Origin: JAEINY01 sp942490535
Lineage (GTDB): Bacteria > Bacteroidota > Bacteroidia > Bacteroidales > Marinilabiliaceae
Direction of reading: 5' to 3'
DNA length: 64,000 nucleotides
NCBI GenBank assembly: GCA_942490535.1
Contig: CALNXQ010000003.1
Location: 930,001-994,000 of the forward strand
A program made the translations under genes and the position numbers. Below, piece by piece: positions 46,575 through 55,999 of this stretch (positions are counted from its first letter, which is position 1; each line of letters opens with the position of its first letter). The notes below the pieces were generated by a model, which searched no databases, was not told the DNA's origin, and saw only the letters and a program-made list of their open reading frames with translations.

Positions 46575-47732
46575 ATGGAAACAAAAATGAACAAAAGATA
46601 TCCCCTGGAAGTAGCTGATATTATCCGGTATAGCCGTGCAGAACTGGAGCAGTCGCGCCGTCTTTGCGCGGTTCAGCTAAAAGCCATGGACGCCATCGAG
46701 AGCTGCCGTACCGTGGACGCGGGCGGCCATTTAAACCGGTGCAATGCGTGCGGTCATCAACAGCCTTCGTACAACTCGTGCCGGAACCGCCATTGCCCCA
46801 AATGCCAATACATCAAGCAGGAGCAGTGGGTTGACAAGCTTAAGGGACGCCTGATACCGGGACGCTATTTTCACCTGGTTTTCACCCTCCCGCAAGAGTT
46901 ACATCCCCTCTATTACATCAATCCCGAAGGGTGTTACGATCTGTTGTTTCAGGCCGCCTGGGAGGCCCTGCAGAATGCCGGCAGAAACCCCGCTTTTTTG
47001 GGAGCCGATGTGGGGGCCGTGGCCGTGCTGCATACCTGGGGGCAAACATTGACCTACCACCCGCATGTACACCTGGTGGTTCCTGCCGGGGGCTTATCGG
47101 AAGATCAGGTCGAATGGATCCGCTCGCCCAAAAAGTTTTTTGTCCCGGTTAAGGCCCTATCGGTGATGTTCCGGGGTATTTTCGTCAGGTATTTGCGCAA
47201 GCTGCTTGACGAAAAAAAATTAAAATTACCCAAGGGGTTTACCGGCTTTCTGCCGCTCAAAAAACAGCTCTACCAGAAAAACTGGAATGTCTATTCTAAA
47301 AAAGCTTTTGGAGGCATGAACAGCGTACTGGATTATCTGGGACGTTACACCCACCGGGTGGCCATCACAAACAACCGCCTGATCAGCATGGACAATGGCA
47401 AAGTAGTGTTTCGCTACCGCAATTACCGCAAGGGCAATCAGCAAGGGTGCATGCAACTGGAGGCCGTGGAATTTTCCCGGCGGTTTTTACAACACATCCT
47501 GCCATCAGGCTTCCATAAAATCCGCTACTTTGGCCTTCTGGCCACCGCTCACATACATACCAAACGCGAACAAGCCATTAGCCTGGTGGGTAAAACCATC
47601 TGGTTACCACAACTGGAAGGTCTGACGGCTTATGAAGTGCTGTACCTGTTAACCGGCAGAGATCCGATGCGCTGTCCGTTGTGTAAAAAAGGACTAATGA
47701 TGCGCATCAGAGGCCTGCGACAGGTGGAGTGA
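46575..47732 (+). CDS. IS91-family transposase
   Basis: 385 residues. Zinc-finger region CNACGHQQPSYNSCRNRHCPKCQ (residues about 55-77), HUH-type metal motif HTWGQTLTYHPHVHLVV (about 153-169), single catalytic-Tyr region LGRYTHRVAITN (about 254-265), and a C-terminal CPLCKKGLM knuckle. Full length and intact. A rolling-circle-type transposase; ori and ter ends could not be fixed. Together with the recombinase it fills cassette 3. Between its stop and attC-3 (47733-47935) I see nothing. Confidence 0.85.
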   Translation: METKMNKRYPLEVADIIRYSRAELEQSRRLCAVQLKAMDAIESCRTVDAGGHLNRCNACGHQQPSYNSCRNRHCPKCQYIKQEQWVDKLKGRLIPGRYFHLVFTLPQELHPLYYINPEGCYDLLFQAAWEALQNAGRNPAFLGADVGAVAVLHTWGQTLTYHPHVHLVVPAGGLSEDQVEWIRSPKKFFVPVKALSVMFRGIFVRYLRKLLDEKKLKLPKGFTGFLPLKKQLYQKNWNVYSKKAFGGMNSVLDYLGRYTHRVAITNNRLISMDNGKVVFRYRNYRKGNQQGCMQLEAVEFSRRFLQHILPSGFHKIRYFGLLATAHIHTKREQAISLVGKTIWLPQLEGLTAYEVLYLLTGRDPMRCPLCKKGLMMRIRGLRQVE

Positions 47733-47935
47733 AAACGACTGCAGGAAACGTTCTTTGTTTTTATGAAAAATATACTCTACTGGCCACAATCCGTCACAAG
47801 GGAGAACTACGGCCTGTTCTCAAGGGCAAAAACTACCTGGATGCGTAACAGGCAGCCCCGGCATTGACACAAGACTGCCACTAAAAAAACCAGGGAGGGA
47901 TACGACAGGTAACACGCCCATAGGCCGGCGCCAGC

Positions 47936-48059
47936 GTTCAACCATGTTTTATCCTTTATTACAACTTTAGCAACTCTTTTTATTTACTACTGAATCATTA
48001 TTGTTAATCTGTTTTTATTATCTTGGCCAAACAAAGGATAAAACACTTAAACGTTGTGC
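47936..48059 (+). repeat. attC-like site 3
   Basis: R'' core GTTCAAC (47936-47942), complement of GTTGAAC at 45654 that opens this cassette; the match extends to 8 nt (CGTTCAAC). Perfect 12-bp arms GTTTTATCCTTT (47946-47957) and AAAGGATAAAAC (48033-48044). R' core AACGTTGTGC (GTTGTGC at 48053-48059). 124 bp. Confidence 0.78.
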
Positions 48060-48105
48060 CCAAGTATGAAAGAGAGTCGGCGTTCGATAAATAATCAAAT
48101 ACAAT

Positions 48106-48861
48106 ATGGACTTAAATTTAAAACTTAGAAGTGAAATATTGGAGTGTTCCTTAAATCTGGAGAAAGAGATTAATAACTTGATTATGTTATTTCTTGGAAT
48201 AAATCATGACAACAAGATTAAAGTCTTTGGAAGTACAGCGGCAAGTATTTCTTTTAGGAACAAGATTGATTTACTTACTGATTTGAAAATCCTTTCTAGC
48301 GATGAAAATTTTGATTTTAATTTTCTTATGGAGTTTAGAAATAAGTTCCTTCATGTTGCTGATTGTAACACATTTGAAGATGCATTCAGATTATTAGGAA
48401 ATAGTCAAAAAAATAAGTTGCAGAATTTCATTGAAGATGGAGGAAACATTGATAGTGAAAAAGATTGTTTAGCTGCATTTAAAAATCTTTATCTGAAAAA
48501 CTTAAAAGTTTTATTAGCCAAGATTGAGACAAAAGAAAAAACGTCAGCGTTAAAAATAGAAATAATAGATAATCTCAAAAAACAATCCTTATTACAAGTC
48601 GACTTCTTTTTTGATTTAATCAAGGAGATAAACAGAAAATTTGCAAGCATAAATGAGTACAATGATAAAGAACAAGAGATAGTAAAAGATATTTCTGAGA
48701 TTTGCTCAAAACATTCTAAACGATATTCTTCAGATGATAAATTTCTTTCTTTGCAAAAAAGAGAACAGGAGTTGATTGCCGATTCAGAATTTATGAAAGA
48801 ATTTATGAATATTACAGATTTAAATAGAAAAATATCGGATAAGAATAAAAAAAATGATTGA
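48106..48861 (+). CDS. HEPN/MltR-like protein in cassette 4
   Basis: 251 residues, all helical. Residues 45-85 read like the MltR/DUF4145 core: AASISFRNKIDLLTDLKILS, then LMEFRNKFLHVADC. This gives an Arg78-x4-His83 motif, the HEPN RNase signature RNxxxH. The C-terminal half is charged and probably coiled coil (KEINRKFASINEYNDKEQEIVKDI). HEPN proteins often serve as toxins or defence nucleases, but no antitoxin partner is encoded in the cassette. AT-rich. The stop is 9 bp before the R'' core of attC-4. Confidence 0.6.
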   Translation: MDLNLKLRSEILECSLNLEKEINNLIMLFLGINHDNKIKVFGSTAASISFRNKIDLLTDLKILSSDENFDFNFLMEFRNKFLHVADCNTFEDAFRLLGNSQKNKLQNFIEDGGNIDSEKDCLAAFKNLYLKNLKVLLAKIETKEKTSALKIEIIDNLKKQSLLQVDFFFDLIKEINRKFASINEYNDKEQEIVKDISEICSKHSKRYSSDDKFLSLQKREQELIADSEFMKEFMNITDLNRKISDKNKKND

Positions 48862-48869
48862 ATACCAGT

Positions 48870-48996
48870 GCACAACACACAATATAAAACAGTTGGGGTT
48901 CAGTGGTTTGCGAGGGTTTGGTTCTCGCTTCAGCATTCTTGTCGGTGGACAAGAACGCAGCCCGAAAACCCAACCGTTTCATATTGTAAAACGTTG
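48870..48996 (+). repeat. attC-like site 4
   Basis: R'' core GCACAAC (48870-48876), exact complement of GTTGTGC at 48053 that opens this cassette. Arms ACAATAT and GTTGGG on the left and CCCAAC and ATATTGT on the right are shared with site 2. R' is AAACGTTG (48989-48996), interrupted by intron 2. The 3' exon CCACC does not fit RRRY, so the downstream neighbour has probably changed. Confidence 0.75.
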
Positions 48997-51229
48997 TTGC
49001 GACACGAGGTCGCATAAATGATTGTTTTACAATCATAAATTAAAGATTGATAAAACCTACTGTTTCTCCAGTAGTATCCTATTAGGGCATCTGATGTATG
49101 GTGCAGCCATTATCGGGTGAAGCCCCTAAGAAACAGTACCAAATGCTGGGTTGCATACCCCATAGCAGGGCAGGAAACCGCGAGGTGGATGGTCTTCGGA
49201 GTCTCAATGCCGATTTAGGGCTTGGATGAGTGAACATGGTTAAAACATTTGAATGTCCGTAACTGCCGACAGAGCGTAGAAGCGAAAAAGAGAATGATAC
49301 GCTTTAGACCAAAATAGTAGGCTGACAGGCTATGGTCGTTTAACGCAGACCATACGGGAATGTAGATCAGCCGGCAGACAGGATGAACCTAAATTCACAG
49401 AATCTGTCATTTATGCGGAACGTGGAAGCTCGATGTTCTCACCGCCAGCAGGCGGTTAAAACCGTAACCGTAAGGCATCGGGAATCATCGAACAGAGAGG
49501 ATGGAACAAGCGAATGCCTTCCTGTAATGGGTTGGATAGTGATTGAGCTTTGGCAACATGATCACCGATGAAAATCGGCCCACCTCCATCTGGTACTTTA
49601 TGGCAAAAAACATTGTAGAACCTGCTTATGGAAGAAAGCAAATGAGCGAGAACAGAACTTCATCGTGTGCACTCCCATCCCGATGTAATACCTGGGAAAC
49701 CATACAATGGCGTCAGGTTATTCAAAAGGTGAACAGGCTACAACGCAGAATTGCTAAAGCTGTTCAGAAGAAGCAATGGGCCAAAGCTAAAGCTCTGATG
49801 TATCTTCTAAGTAAATCATTTTTTGCAAAATTACTGGCTGTTTTCAGAGTCACCACTAACAAAGGCGGAAAGACTGCCGGCGTGGATGGTGATATTTGGC
49901 GGGATGGGCACACTAAGCTTCATCAAGCCAAAGGATTGACAACCAGAAATTACTCTCCAAAACCATTGCGACGGGTTTACATTTCTAAAAAGAATGGAAA
50001 GAAACGACCGCTAAGTATCCCAACCATGAAGGACAGAGCTATGCAAACACTACATGCATTAGCACTTGAGCCTTTCGCAGAAACCACCGCTGATCCGAAC
50101 TCTTATGGATTCAGACCCCGCCGTGGATGCAACGATGCCATAGCGCAATGCTTTCTGATGCTTTGCAGGAAAGTCTCGGCAGAATGGATATTTGAAGCGG
50201 ATATAAAAGCCTGCTTTGATGAAATCAGCCATGAATGGCTATTGGACAATATTCCAACAAACAAATCCATTCTCGCTAAATGGCTCAAAGCCGGATTTAT
50301 CGAAAAGAAACAATTGTTTCCAACCCATAAAGGTACACCACAAGGAGGAACCATTTCGCCACTGTTAATGAATATGGTATTGGACGGAATGGAAGCTGCT
50401 ATAACAAAACAGTTTCCACGATGGCACGCCAAGAAAGTCAACTTCGTGAGATACGCTGATGATTTTGTGATTACTGCCAAAAGCAAGGGGATCATTGAAA
50501 ATGAGATTAAACCATTTGTCATTGAGTTCCTGAAAGAGAGAGGGCTTACCCTATCGGCTGAGAAATCAAAAATCACACCTATTAACGATGGCTTTGACTT
50601 TCTATCTCAGAATGTTCGCAAATATAAGGGCAAGCTGATCATCCGGCCATCAAAAACATCGGTTCAATCATTCAAAAACAAAATAAAGGCAATCTGTAAA
50701 GCCAACCGTGGCATTCCTGCACATGCCCTTATCAGAATACTCAACCCTGTTATTCGGGGTTGGTCAAACTATCATAAAGGCATTTGTTCGAAGCTTACCT
50801 TTTACCGACTGGAAACATTCTTATGGTGGCAAGTAAGACGATGGGCGAAATATCAGCATGGCAATAAAAACCGGTGGTGGATATTTCACAGATACTTTGA
50901 AAATAACAATTTTACCGATCAGGCGCAGACTGGTAAAGGTGTTGTTAATCATCGCCTCTACAAATTATCTGTGATACCGATCGTGTACCATGTGAAAGTC
51001 AAAAGTAAAGCCAATCCCTTCTTACCTGAATTCGATAAGTATTTTTATCAGCGCACAAAATGGAGAGAAGATCTTGCAAAACAATGCAGGCAAAATACTA
51101 CATTCGTAGGTAGAAATAATGCTAATTACAAACAGCTGGGTAACTCTTCGCCGAGGAGCCTTAAAAGTGCTTGAGCCGTGTGCTGGGAAACTCGCATGCA
51201 CGGTTCTTAGGGGGCGTAAGCTACCCGGT
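48997..51229 (+). mobile_element. Group II intron, copy 2 (complete)
   Basis: 2233 bp, same length as copy 1 and nearly identical apart from scattered substitutions. 5' exon ends AAACGTTG; the 3' exon is CCACCAATT. Domain V is at 51173-51206. The substitutions inside the ORF keep the reading frame, so both copies look active or recently active. Confidence 0.88.
49642..51174 (+). CDS. ltrA: Group II intron reverse transcriptase/maturase, copy 2
   Basis: 510 residues from ATG 49642 (frame open from 49543). It differs from copy 1 at about twenty positions (for example GDIWRDGHTK for GEIWQDGHTK, EWIFEADIK for QWIFEADIK). It has the same RT blocks and YADD active site and lacks an HNH domain in the same way. 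Confidence 0.9.
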   Translation: MSENRTSSCALPSRCNTWETIQWRQVIQKVNRLQRRIAKAVQKKQWAKAKALMYLLSKSFFAKLLAVFRVTTNKGGKTAGVDGDIWRDGHTKLHQAKGLTTRNYSPKPLRRVYISKKNGKKRPLSIPTMKDRAMQTLHALALEPFAETTADPNSYGFRPRRGCNDAIAQCFLMLCRKVSAEWIFEADIKACFDEISHEWLLDNIPTNKSILAKWLKAGFIEKKQLFPTHKGTPQGGTISPLLMNMVLDGMEAAITKQFPRWHAKKVNFVRYADDFVITAKSKGIIENEIKPFVIEFLKERGLTLSAEKSKITPINDGFDFLSQNVRKYKGKLIIRPSKTSVQSFKNKIKAICKANRGIPAHALIRILNPVIRGWSNYHKGICSKLTFYRLETFLWWQVRRWAKYQHGNKNRWWIFHRYFENNNFTDQAQTGKGVVNHRLYKLSVIPIVYHVKVKSKANPFLPEFDKYFYQRTKWREDLAKQCRQNTTFVGRNNANYKQLGNSSPRSLKSA

Positions 51230-51274
51230 CCACCAATTAAAAAATAAAAACCTATTAATACATAATAATTTAAT

Positions 51275-53788
51275 ATGAAAAAAGTTATAGTCTCATTGAT
51301 AATTACAATTAATGCCTTAAGTGTAAGTTCTTTACATAGTCAAGCCAAAGAATTATGGGGCATGACTTCACATGGAGGTGGATATGGTTGTGGAACTATA
51401 TATAAAACAGATATTGAAGGAAACAATCACGAAGTTAAGTATTCTTTTGAATCAGAATCTCCAGGTGGCAGACCTAGACATACAAAGCTTTGTGAAGCAT
51501 CTAATGGGAAACTGTATGGTTTAACTACAGGAGGAGGACAATGTTCAGGTGGTGTTATTTTTGAATATAATCCATTAAATGATACCTATACAAAAAAGAT
51601 AGATTTTAATAATTCAAAAGGCAACAACCCTAATGGTAGTTTAATAAAAGCCACCAATGGTAAGATGTATGGAATGACAAGAAGTGGAGGGGTAAATAAT
51701 AGGGGAGTTATATTTGAATATAATGCAGAAACCAATGAATATATAAAAAAAATAGACCTTGATATGGGTATTGGTGGTAATCCTGAAGGTAGCTTATATG
51801 AAGCCTCAAATGGAAAACTATACGGTATGACTTTTTATGGTGGTAGAAATGGCTACGGAACAATAATAGAATATAACCCTATAGATAATACCATTAATAA
51901 GCTTTTTGATTTTAGCGACAGTGATGGTAAATCGCCGATGGGAAATGTTATAGAAGTTGAAACTGGCCTGCTATATGGAATGACCTGGCGAGGTGGAAAT
52001 AATAACTTAGGCGCTTTTTTTACTTATAATTACAATACAGGGGTATATGAAAAAATAGTAGATTTTGATGGAACAAATGGCTCCAGTCCTCAAAGTAGTT
52101 TAAGTTTATCAGAAGGTATTATTTATGGAACTACACTTGTTGGAGGTAATAGTGGCAATGGTGTATTGTTTAAATACGACCCTTCAAATTCTACATATAC
52201 CAAATTAATAGATTTTAGTTCAAGGTACGACGGCAGTCAGCCGGTAGGAGCGGTACTTGAGGCAAGTAATGGTAAACTGTACGGATTAACCACATATGGA
52301 GGAAGCCATGGTCATGGAACTTTGTATGAATATGATAAAGTACGAAACATATTTACTTCTAAAAAAAGTTTCGATTTAGAAACCATTGGTGGTATTTCCT
52401 ATGGAAGCTTGGTTGAAGCATCCAATGGTAAGTTTTATGGCATAACGTACTCAGGAGGAGAAAATGATGAAGGAATTCTCTTTGAATACGATGTAAGCTC
52501 AAATAAACTGGACAGGAAAATCAGTTTTAATAAAAGTATTTCTGGATCTTCCCCCAAAGGGTCACTTTTATCCGCTTCTAATGGTAAATTTTATGGTTTA
52601 ACATACTCAGGAGGTATATATGGAGGTGGAACTCTATTTGAGTATGACACCAAGTTAGAGACATATTTCAAGAAATATGATTTTGGTTCATGGTTAGATC
52701 ATTCAGAATTAGGATGTAATCCATATGGATCATTAATTGAATGCTCCGATGGATTTTTATACGGAGTAACCAGTAGTGGTGGAACTGCACAATACCAAAA
52801 GGGAACTATATTTAAATATGATATGAACACTTCAACGCTTGAAAAAGTATTTGATATGGGAGTGGATGATGGTGCACAAGCCATGGGAGATTTAGTGGAA
52901 GCTAATGGAAAGTTATATGGAATAACAAATGATGGTGGAGATAGCGGCAAAGGTGTCCTATTTGAATTTGATCCTCAAACAAAAAACTATACAAAAAAAT
53001 TAGATTTTTCTGGTTCTAAGGGAGCCAGCCCAAAGGGCTCATTGATTAAGATTTCGACTGGAGAATTAGTGGGAATGACTCATGATGGTGGTAATAATGG
53101 ATCGGGGGTTCTTTTTAAGTTTAATCCGAATACAGATGAATATTCCAAATTGTTTGACTTTAGCTCCAATACAGCTAGGTGGATAAATGGAAATGTTGTA
53201 GAGGCTGATAATGGAAAATTATATGGGATGTCGAGGATAGGAGGAAATTATAGCGATGGAGTTATTTTTGAATTTAACTTAGAAACAAATGAATATACAA
53301 CAATGCATCATTTTTGTGATTGTAATGGAGGTGCCAATCCTTTAGGAAGTTTAATGAATGCATCGAATGGTAAACTTTATGGAATGACTACAGGTGGAGG
53401 AGAAAGTGATCTTGGAGTTATCGTAGAGTACGATATTGAAAGCAAGATATTAACCAATAAAACCGATTTCATTGGGATTAATGGTGCGAATAATTGGTAC
53501 TCAGGATTAATTGAAGTTTCAAAATCAATATCAACTGATGTTAAAGAAAATCCAATAAATTTAATGTCAATTTACCCAAATCCATCTAATGGTATTGTAA
53601 ATATCAACAAAAATATAGTTGGGGATTGTTCTTTTAAGATATATGATATCTATGGAAAGGTAATCATGAGTGATATTTTAATCGCTCCCATGACGAAGGT
53701 TGATTTAAATGGTTATCCGATAGGAATTTATTATGTTGTTTTTAGTAGTGATTTTGAAATAAAACCTATTAAAATATTATTGTATTAA
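51275..53788 (+). CDS. Secreted tandem-repeat (GloVer-type) protein with T9SS sorting domain
   Basis: 837 residues. Signal peptide (VIVSLIITINALSVSSLHSQA). About fifteen repeats of 45-55 residues follow, each built on KLYGMTxxGGxxxxGVIFEYD and DFxxxxGxxPxGSL, the pattern of choice-of-anchor tandem-repeat GloVer proteins, probably a beta-propeller or solenoid. The last 80 residues are a type A T9SS sorting domain (SIYPNPSNGIVNIN ... FKIYDIYGKVI ... LNGYPIGIYYVVF). It is secreted across the outer membrane and likely surface-attached. It sits just after intron 2, and its cassette 3' end is not recognisable. Confidence 0.8.
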   Translation: MKKVIVSLIITINALSVSSLHSQAKELWGMTSHGGGYGCGTIYKTDIEGNNHEVKYSFESESPGGRPRHTKLCEASNGKLYGLTTGGGQCSGGVIFEYNPLNDTYTKKIDFNNSKGNNPNGSLIKATNGKMYGMTRSGGVNNRGVIFEYNAETNEYIKKIDLDMGIGGNPEGSLYEASNGKLYGMTFYGGRNGYGTIIEYNPIDNTINKLFDFSDSDGKSPMGNVIEVETGLLYGMTWRGGNNNLGAFFTYNYNTGVYEKIVDFDGTNGSSPQSSLSLSEGIIYGTTLVGGNSGNGVLFKYDPSNSTYTKLIDFSSRYDGSQPVGAVLEASNGKLYGLTTYGGSHGHGTLYEYDKVRNIFTSKKSFDLETIGGISYGSLVEASNGKFYGITYSGGENDEGILFEYDVSSNKLDRKISFNKSISGSSPKGSLLSASNGKFYGLTYSGGIYGGGTLFEYDTKLETYFKKYDFGSWLDHSELGCNPYGSLIECSDGFLYGVTSSGGTAQYQKGTIFKYDMNTSTLEKVFDMGVDDGAQAMGDLVEANGKLYGITNDGGDSGKGVLFEFDPQTKNYTKKLDFSGSKGASPKGSLIKISTGELVGMTHDGGNNGSGVLFKFNPNTDEYSKLFDFSSNTARWINGNVVEADNGKLYGMSRIGGNYSDGVIFEFNLETNEYTTMHHFCDCNGGANPLGSLMNASNGKLYGMTTGGGESDLGVIVEYDIESKILTNKTDFIGINGANNWYSGLIEVSKSISTDVKENPINLMSIYPNPSNGIVNINKNIVGDCSFKIYDIYGKVIMSDILIAPMTKVDLNGYPIGIYYVVFSSDFEIKPIKILLY

Positions 53789-53839
53789 ACCTTAGTTAGT
53801 GGTTCTAAGAAAACTAACGAATTAGCAAAAAATGATATG

Positions 53840-53880
53840 AACCTATATCAATTCTATAGCTGATATAGGTTTGTTTTTCT
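53840..53880 (+). terminator. Rho-independent terminator of the repeat-protein gene
   Basis: AACCTATATCA (53840-53850) pairs perfectly with TGATATAGGTT (53861-53871) across 10 nt and is followed by TGTTTTTCT. It lies 52 bp after the stop. Confidence 0.85.
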
Positions 53881-53998
53881 CTTGCTTGTCGATTTTATTG
53901 AAACTAGGATGCTTTTTGCACAATTTTATTAATAATTATATTCATAATAGAGTGGATTGAGCATACCATTCCCATCAAATAATACAAGTCATTATCCC

Positions 53999-55494
53999 CT
54001 AAGCTGCAAATTTATTAGTGTATTCCTCCTTCTTCAATTTGAGTATCTGTCGCCCAATTTTCTTAAGGTTGTATGCACTTACCCCCAGACTTATGTATCT
54101 GTTAAAATGAAGTATTCCCCGGTCAGGACAACGATCAAGTCCTCGGTTTTCCAACTCATTAATATTGGATTCTATGGCACTGTGCTTATTCTTTAACCTT
54201 TTAAAGCCCTGGCTGCTCTCTTCGTCTTTTTCTGTTTTGGTGAGTTTCCCAAGCTTGGGTAAAACGACTTTGGGAACTTCTAGTTGAAGTAGTTCCTTGT
54301 TTTCTTTTGCCCAAAATCCTTTGTCAAAGCTCCATGAAGTCACAGTGTGTTTTGCTAGGACTCTGTCTGACAGTGCTATAACAACATCCCTATCCTGTTG
54401 GTCATTTAAAATTTGGTAATCTACAATGAGATCATATTGATCTGTGGTTATTAATAGTTTCTTGCCCAATTCAACATTGGGGCGCGACTTGCCTTTCTTT
54501 ACCCACTCGGTATATGTTTCAAAGACGGAAAACAGCTTTTCTTCATGGGGTATTGTCTCTCCCTTAAGAATTCGCCTATCAACCAGTTGAATATGCTTTT
54601 CCATCAATGGCACAAAATGTTCGATCATTATCACAAGTGATAAGTCTTGCATGTCGTTTACCGGGAAATCAGGGAGGCTTTCATTGAGTTTTTTCAATAA
54701 CGCTCCGGTTTTTGTCAAGTATCTTTTAGCAGCATACACCATCCTGTCCTTTTTATTCTTGCCGCCACTGGCTGATGCTTTTCCCAGTTCACGCATCAGA
54801 CCCTTTATCTCATACCTCCAATTGGCCAGTTTGCGCCACTGCTCAATGGTCTCATATTTTTTTAAAAATACGGATACGGCATCAAGGCATTTCCGGGCAC
54901 AGTCCCAGAGCAGGTTGTAATCTGTTGGGAAATGAACATTGCTTTCTACTACAAAACTATCGGACTTTAAGCGCAATGCTGTTTTTTCTTTTTTTTTAAA
55001 CACTTCACGGTGGCCAAACTCTAATATTACGGCATTGAGTTCGGTGATCATCTCATCACTAAGCGCAGATACATTGTCGTAGATATTTTGATACTCAAAT
55101 TCAATTCGCTCATAGCCAAACTCACGCTCAACGCCCATCAAATAGCGCAAAGCATGGTGGTTATTAGCCAGGTTATGAACCATCTCATAGCTGATATTGA
55201 GGCATAAGCGCAATTGGGCCAACACAAAAACAATCCACAAATCTAAACCTCTTCTACCCGTATTTTTTTCCCTGAACGGATGTGCTTGTCCAATATGTTA
55301 AATATTTTCTCATTATACTTCTTATTGCAATAGATTTCTTTCAAAGCTGCCAATAATTCATCTATGGCATTTTTGCTCTTGGGGCTGATCCAGGTTTCTT
55401 CAATGGGCTTTTGCCCAATCGATAATTGTTGTGCGAATCTATTTCTCATTTTTGAACATCTTTTGTCGTTTAAACCAAAATAGGCGAATCTCAA
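53999..55494 (-). pseudogene. ISNCY-type transposase, two frames (frameshift at an A7 run)
   Basis: The first 80 residues (MRNRFAQQLSIGQKPIEETW ..., 55494-55243) and the remaining 413 (GLDLWIVFVLAQLRLCLNISYEMVHNLAN ..., from about 55260 to 53999) are in frames that join by a -1 shift at AAAAAAA in the codons GGG AAA AAA ATA. The end HSAIESNINELENRGLDRCPDRGILHFNRYISLGVSAYNL is the conserved C terminus of ISNCY-type DDE transposases. The shift may be programmed, as in many IS, or a mutation. I could not fix the terminal inverted repeats. Confidence 0.7.
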
Positions 55495-55999
55495 ACTATC
55501 AACATCCTGAAATTAAGCATTTTTACACAGAAACATGATTGAGTGGCCGAATAGATTCGAACAAGTTTTCAACAATATAGACTTGAATAATAGTGAATTA
55601 CATATTTTCTAAGAGGCACTAGTTAAGAAATCTCAAATCCAAGCATGAAGGTCTTTTAAGTATATTATAGATCCTTCTGTTTTTTTAATTCAAGTTGATA
55701 AACGAATAATAACAGGTGGCAATAAATAGGACTCTGAGCGGTCTGCAAGACCCAGCGATGAGTCCATGTTGAGCTACATCCCGGCTGTCGTGGCCGCAGC
55801 CTTCTATGCACTTATTGAATGTTTTGATTGTTTTCTGGGGATACCCCAAGGTGTGATTTTATTGTTTGGGTACGTCAATATACTGTTTTTGTCGCGATTG
55901 ACCTGCCATTTTGGGGTGAAAACAACGTAATTTGGGAGAGTTTGGGCAGTAGCCTGCCAGTCCTCAAGCCAATGAAGATTAAATGAGCATAAAATCAAT
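55495..55999. other. Gene-free stretch between ISNCY-type and IS91-like modules
   Basis: No ORF with family features and no clear inverted repeat. GGTGGCAAT at 55715-55723 is an 8/9 match to the complement of the core after intron 2 but has no attC fold around it. The stretch may hold the ends of the two neighbouring elements. Confidence 0.5.

Noticed and set aside
55715..55845. Possible attC with R'' GGTGGCAAT matching the core after intron 2
   Set aside because: One mismatch in the core, no paired arms and no GTT core at the expected distance. Treated as chance.
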